DNA of 36,936 nucleotides, from contig CANRLV010000020.1 of the NCBI GenBank assembly GCA_947631565.1, forward strand, positions 1 through 36,936, read 5' to 3'. The translations under genes and the position numbers were made by a program. Shown in pieces: positions 35,241-36,936 of this stretch; position 1 is the first letter of the stretch; every line of letters starts with the position of its first letter. Origin of the DNA: an uncultured Gemmiger sp. (GTDB lineage Bacteria; Bacillota; Clostridia; Oscillospirales; Ruminococcaceae). Under the pieces are notes generated by a model, which worked only from the letters and a program-made list of their open reading frames with translations, had not been told where the DNA came from and searched no databases.

Positions 35241-36936
35241 CCTGCTCCGTCGGCGGGGTGCCCACCGTCACCTCACAGCTCGCGCTCACGTCCCCGACCT
35301 GTACCGTAACAGCGGTGCGGGCATTGTTCTTGACGGCCTTGACCAGACCCGCTGCGCTCACGGTGGCAACGGTGCCGTCGACCGGGGTCCAGGTGACCTC
35401 ATCGGTGAAGTTTTCGGGGGTGACGGTAAGGGCCATCTGCGCTGTGCCGTTGTGGTTCAGCGCGACGGCCGTCGGCGCCAGCTTGACGCCGGTCGCCTTG
35501 ACAAGACGCTCCCTGAATGTATACCTGTTGGTCTCCGCGTAGGTCTGCGCGTAGGTACCGCCGACGCCGTAGATGACGAGGCAGTCCGGGTAGCTGAAGG
35601 AGGTCGTATCGATTTTGCTCGTTCCGCGGGGGATGGTCACATCCACCAGCGTGGTGCAGTTTTTGAACGCGTTGGCGCCGATGGTCGTGACATTGTAGGG
35701 GATGACGATCCTGGCCAGGCTGTCACAATGCTCGAAGGCATACGTCGGGATGGACGGCAGAGCGGTGCTGAGGTGCATATCGGTGAGCGCATCGCAATCC
35801 TGGAAAGCATAGCTACCCAAAGAGGTAACGCAGTCGGGCATCGTAAAGCTTGTCAGGCCGTCACAGTTTTGGAACGCATAACTGCCAAGCGTGGTCACCG
35901 TGCCCGGAAGCTCCACCGCGGTGAGCCCATTGCAACCGCGGAACGCATAAGAATCGATGCGTTCCAGCGCCGGGCTCCACTCCACGGTTTTGAGGGTCGT
36001 GCAGCCGTCAAAGGCCGATTCATAAATTCTGGTAACGGTGTCGGGCAGGCGGATGTCTGTCAGGGCCTTACAGTTTTGGAACGTTTTGGTCGGCACGGTT
36101 TTTAATGTGGCCGGAAGCTGCGCGCTTTCCAGCGCCGTGCACCCGGAAAAGACCCAGTCCCCCAAGGTCACAACGGAATCCGGTACCTTTATGCTGGTAA
36201 GGCCTGTGCAGTCGTTAAAAGCACTATCATCAATCGTTGTCAGCGAGTTGGGAAACGACACGTTATTTAATTGCGGGCATTTCTTAAATGCCGAATTCTC
36301 TATTGTTGTCAGGCTGCTGCCGAATTTGACCTGTGACAAATTTTCACAGTACGCAAAGGCATACGAATCGATCGTCGTGACCTTGTCCGGGATCGTTACC
36401 GAAGCAAGTCCACTGCCGGCAAACAAACCTCGCCCGATCTTTGTCGTTCCCTCGGCAAAGCTCACATTGCGCAAAGAGCTGCATCCCGCAAATGGCCCCT
36501 TGGTGCTGTCCATCGTGGATTCAACATCCTTGGGCAGCGATACCGTCGTCAGGCTTGTGCAATCCGCAAAGGCTCTATAGTCTATTTTTTTCAGATACGG
36601 CGGCAAATCAACCCGGGAGAGACCTGTGCAGTCTTCAAAGGCGTATGCTTCAATCGTTGTCAACGAACTGGGCAGATCCAATCCCTTTAATTTTGTGCAG
36701 TTTCCAAAAGCTCCGTTCTTTATCGTTGTCAGGCTGCTGCCAAACTTGACCTGTGTCAGATCCGCGCAATACCAAAATGCATACGAATCAATCGTCGTGA
36801 CCGTGTCCGGAATCGTTATCGAAACAAGCCCGCTGCTGGCAAACAAACCTCGCCCGATTTTTGTCGTTCCCTCGGCAAAGCTCACATTGCGCAAAGAGCT
36901 GCATCCCGCAAATGGCCCCTTGGTGCTGTCCATCGT
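34837..36936 (-). CDS. LRR_5 protein with Big_2 and dockerin-like domains, 5' end outside window
   Basis: At least 699 residues; the frame is open to the right edge, so the start and signal peptide are not seen. About 20 LRR_5 repeats of ~23 residues fill the first ~455 residues. They include a 140-residue (420-base) tandem duplication beginning with MDSTKGPFAGCSSLRNVSFA. A Big_2 domain follows (ATGVKLAPTAVALNHNGTAQ, EVTWTPVDGTVATVSAAGLV). The X-module is almost identical to that of the transglutaminase protein (NRLLGVTKETSPEELRSQLQ), and the dockerin-like end has loop DIDGDGLVGLTD. LRR_5 proteins of gut bacteria are typically surface adhesins. It belongs to the same operon as the gene at 34808. 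Confidence 0.88.
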   Translation of the reverse strand, partial: TMDSTKGPFAGCSSLRNVSFAEGTTKIGRGLFASSGLVSITIPDTVTTIDSYAFWYCADLTQVKFGSSLTTIKNGAFGNCTKLKGLDLPSSLTTIEAYAFEDCTGLSRVDLPPYLKKIDYRAFADCTSLTTVSLPKDVESTMDSTKGPFAGCSSLRNVSFAEGTTKIGRGLFAGSGLASVTIPDKVTTIDSYAFAYCENLSQVKFGSSLTTIENSAFKKCPQLNNVSFPNSLTTIDDSAFNDCTGLTSIKVPDSVVTLGDWVFSGCTALESAQLPATLKTVPTKTFQNCKALTDIRLPDTVTRIYESAFDGCTTLKTVEWSPALERIDSYAFRGCNGLTAVELPGTVTTLGSYAFQNCDGLTSFTMPDCVTSLGSYAFQDCDALTDMHLSTALPSIPTYAFEHCDSLARIVIPYNVTTIGANAFKNCTTLVDVTIPRGTSKIDTTSFSYPDCLVIYGVGGTYAQTYAETNRYTFRERLVKATGVKLAPTAVALNHNGTAQMALTVTPENFTDEVTWTPVDGTVATVSAAGLVKAVKNNARTAVTVQVGDVSASCEVTVGTPPTEQELPEQFEIEEDSNRLLGVTKETSPEELRSQLQQAGEVVITDKNNVPLTDGQNVGTGCKVTLPGREQALTVVVPCDIDGDGLVGLTDVVQTRKAMVKILKLEEEYLEAAQPTGTEDEWPGLSDIIYIRKVFSKIL

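Noticed and set aside
36093-36936. Tandem repeats as a CRISPR array
   Set aside because: The repeats are in-frame LRR coding units without spacers; no cas genes are present. No CRISPR array was seen anywhere in the window.

Overview
The window looks like a chromosomal segment of a GC-rich, low-oxygen Gram-positive gut bacterium of the Clostridia (Oscillospirales/Ruminococcaceae type, such as Subdoligranulum, Gemmiger or Faecalibacterium). This is an inference. It rests on strong AAGGAG/AGGAGG ribosome binding sites, secreted LRR_5 (BspA-like) proteins with dockerin-like ends, an Mrp/Mbh-type antiporter operon, a VanRS-like two-component system and the DinG-Xis-integrase gene order common in elements of these genomes. 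No taxonomic marker gene is present.

Region 1 (1-7.9 kb, minus strand) is a tightly packed operon for a multisubunit cation/proton antiporter complex. The order is mrpE, mrpF, mrpG, an MbhD-like gene, a fused MbhE/MrpB gene, mrpC, and then at least four NuoL/M/N-type antiporter-like subunits in a row; the last runs off the window. A good sigma-70 promoter precedes mrpE. The subunit order resembles the membrane arm of Mbh/Mbs/Mrp respiratory complexes, so hydrogenase or oxidoreductase subunits may follow outside the window.

Region 2 (7.9-14.3 kb) is a mosaic of insertion scars. It holds the 3' half of a tRNA-Arg(CCG) with a terminator, a captured fragment of a glycoside-hydrolase operon (3'-truncated, frameshifted GH78 and 5'-truncated GH2), then one end of an integrative element: a DinG-like helicase, an excisionase-like HTH protein and a tyrosine recombinase with a HicB-like C-terminal extension.

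Region 3 (14.2-18.8 kb) is a response regulator/histidine kinase system with membrane proteins of unknown function. Three of these share a 'GMCM'-type hairpin membrane motif, one of them broken by a frameshift. Two promoters carry the same 11-bp-phased repeats at the same distance from the -10 box, so they are probably controlled by this regulator.

Region 4 (18.8-21.3 kb) holds a DUF4143-type AAA ATPase and a convergent orphan Phd/YefM-type antitoxin, flanked by two copies of an intergenic hairpin-plus-43-mer repeat.

Region 5 (21.3-36.9 kb) is the most notable part: a compact cohesin/dockerin-like cell-surface system. Two membrane-anchored proteins carry cohesin-like beta-sandwich domains, one on a long alpha-helical stalk and one on a disordered linker. 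Four secreted proteins end in nearly identical X-module-plus-dockerin-like tails. The visible cargo is not glycosidases but LRR_5 proteins and one transglutaminase/protease-like protein. The second anchor gene and the transglutaminase gene overlap by four bases. A divergent XRE-type regulator lies between the two halves of the locus and is interrupted at a run of nine C residues, which suggests phase variation of a regulator of this surface system.
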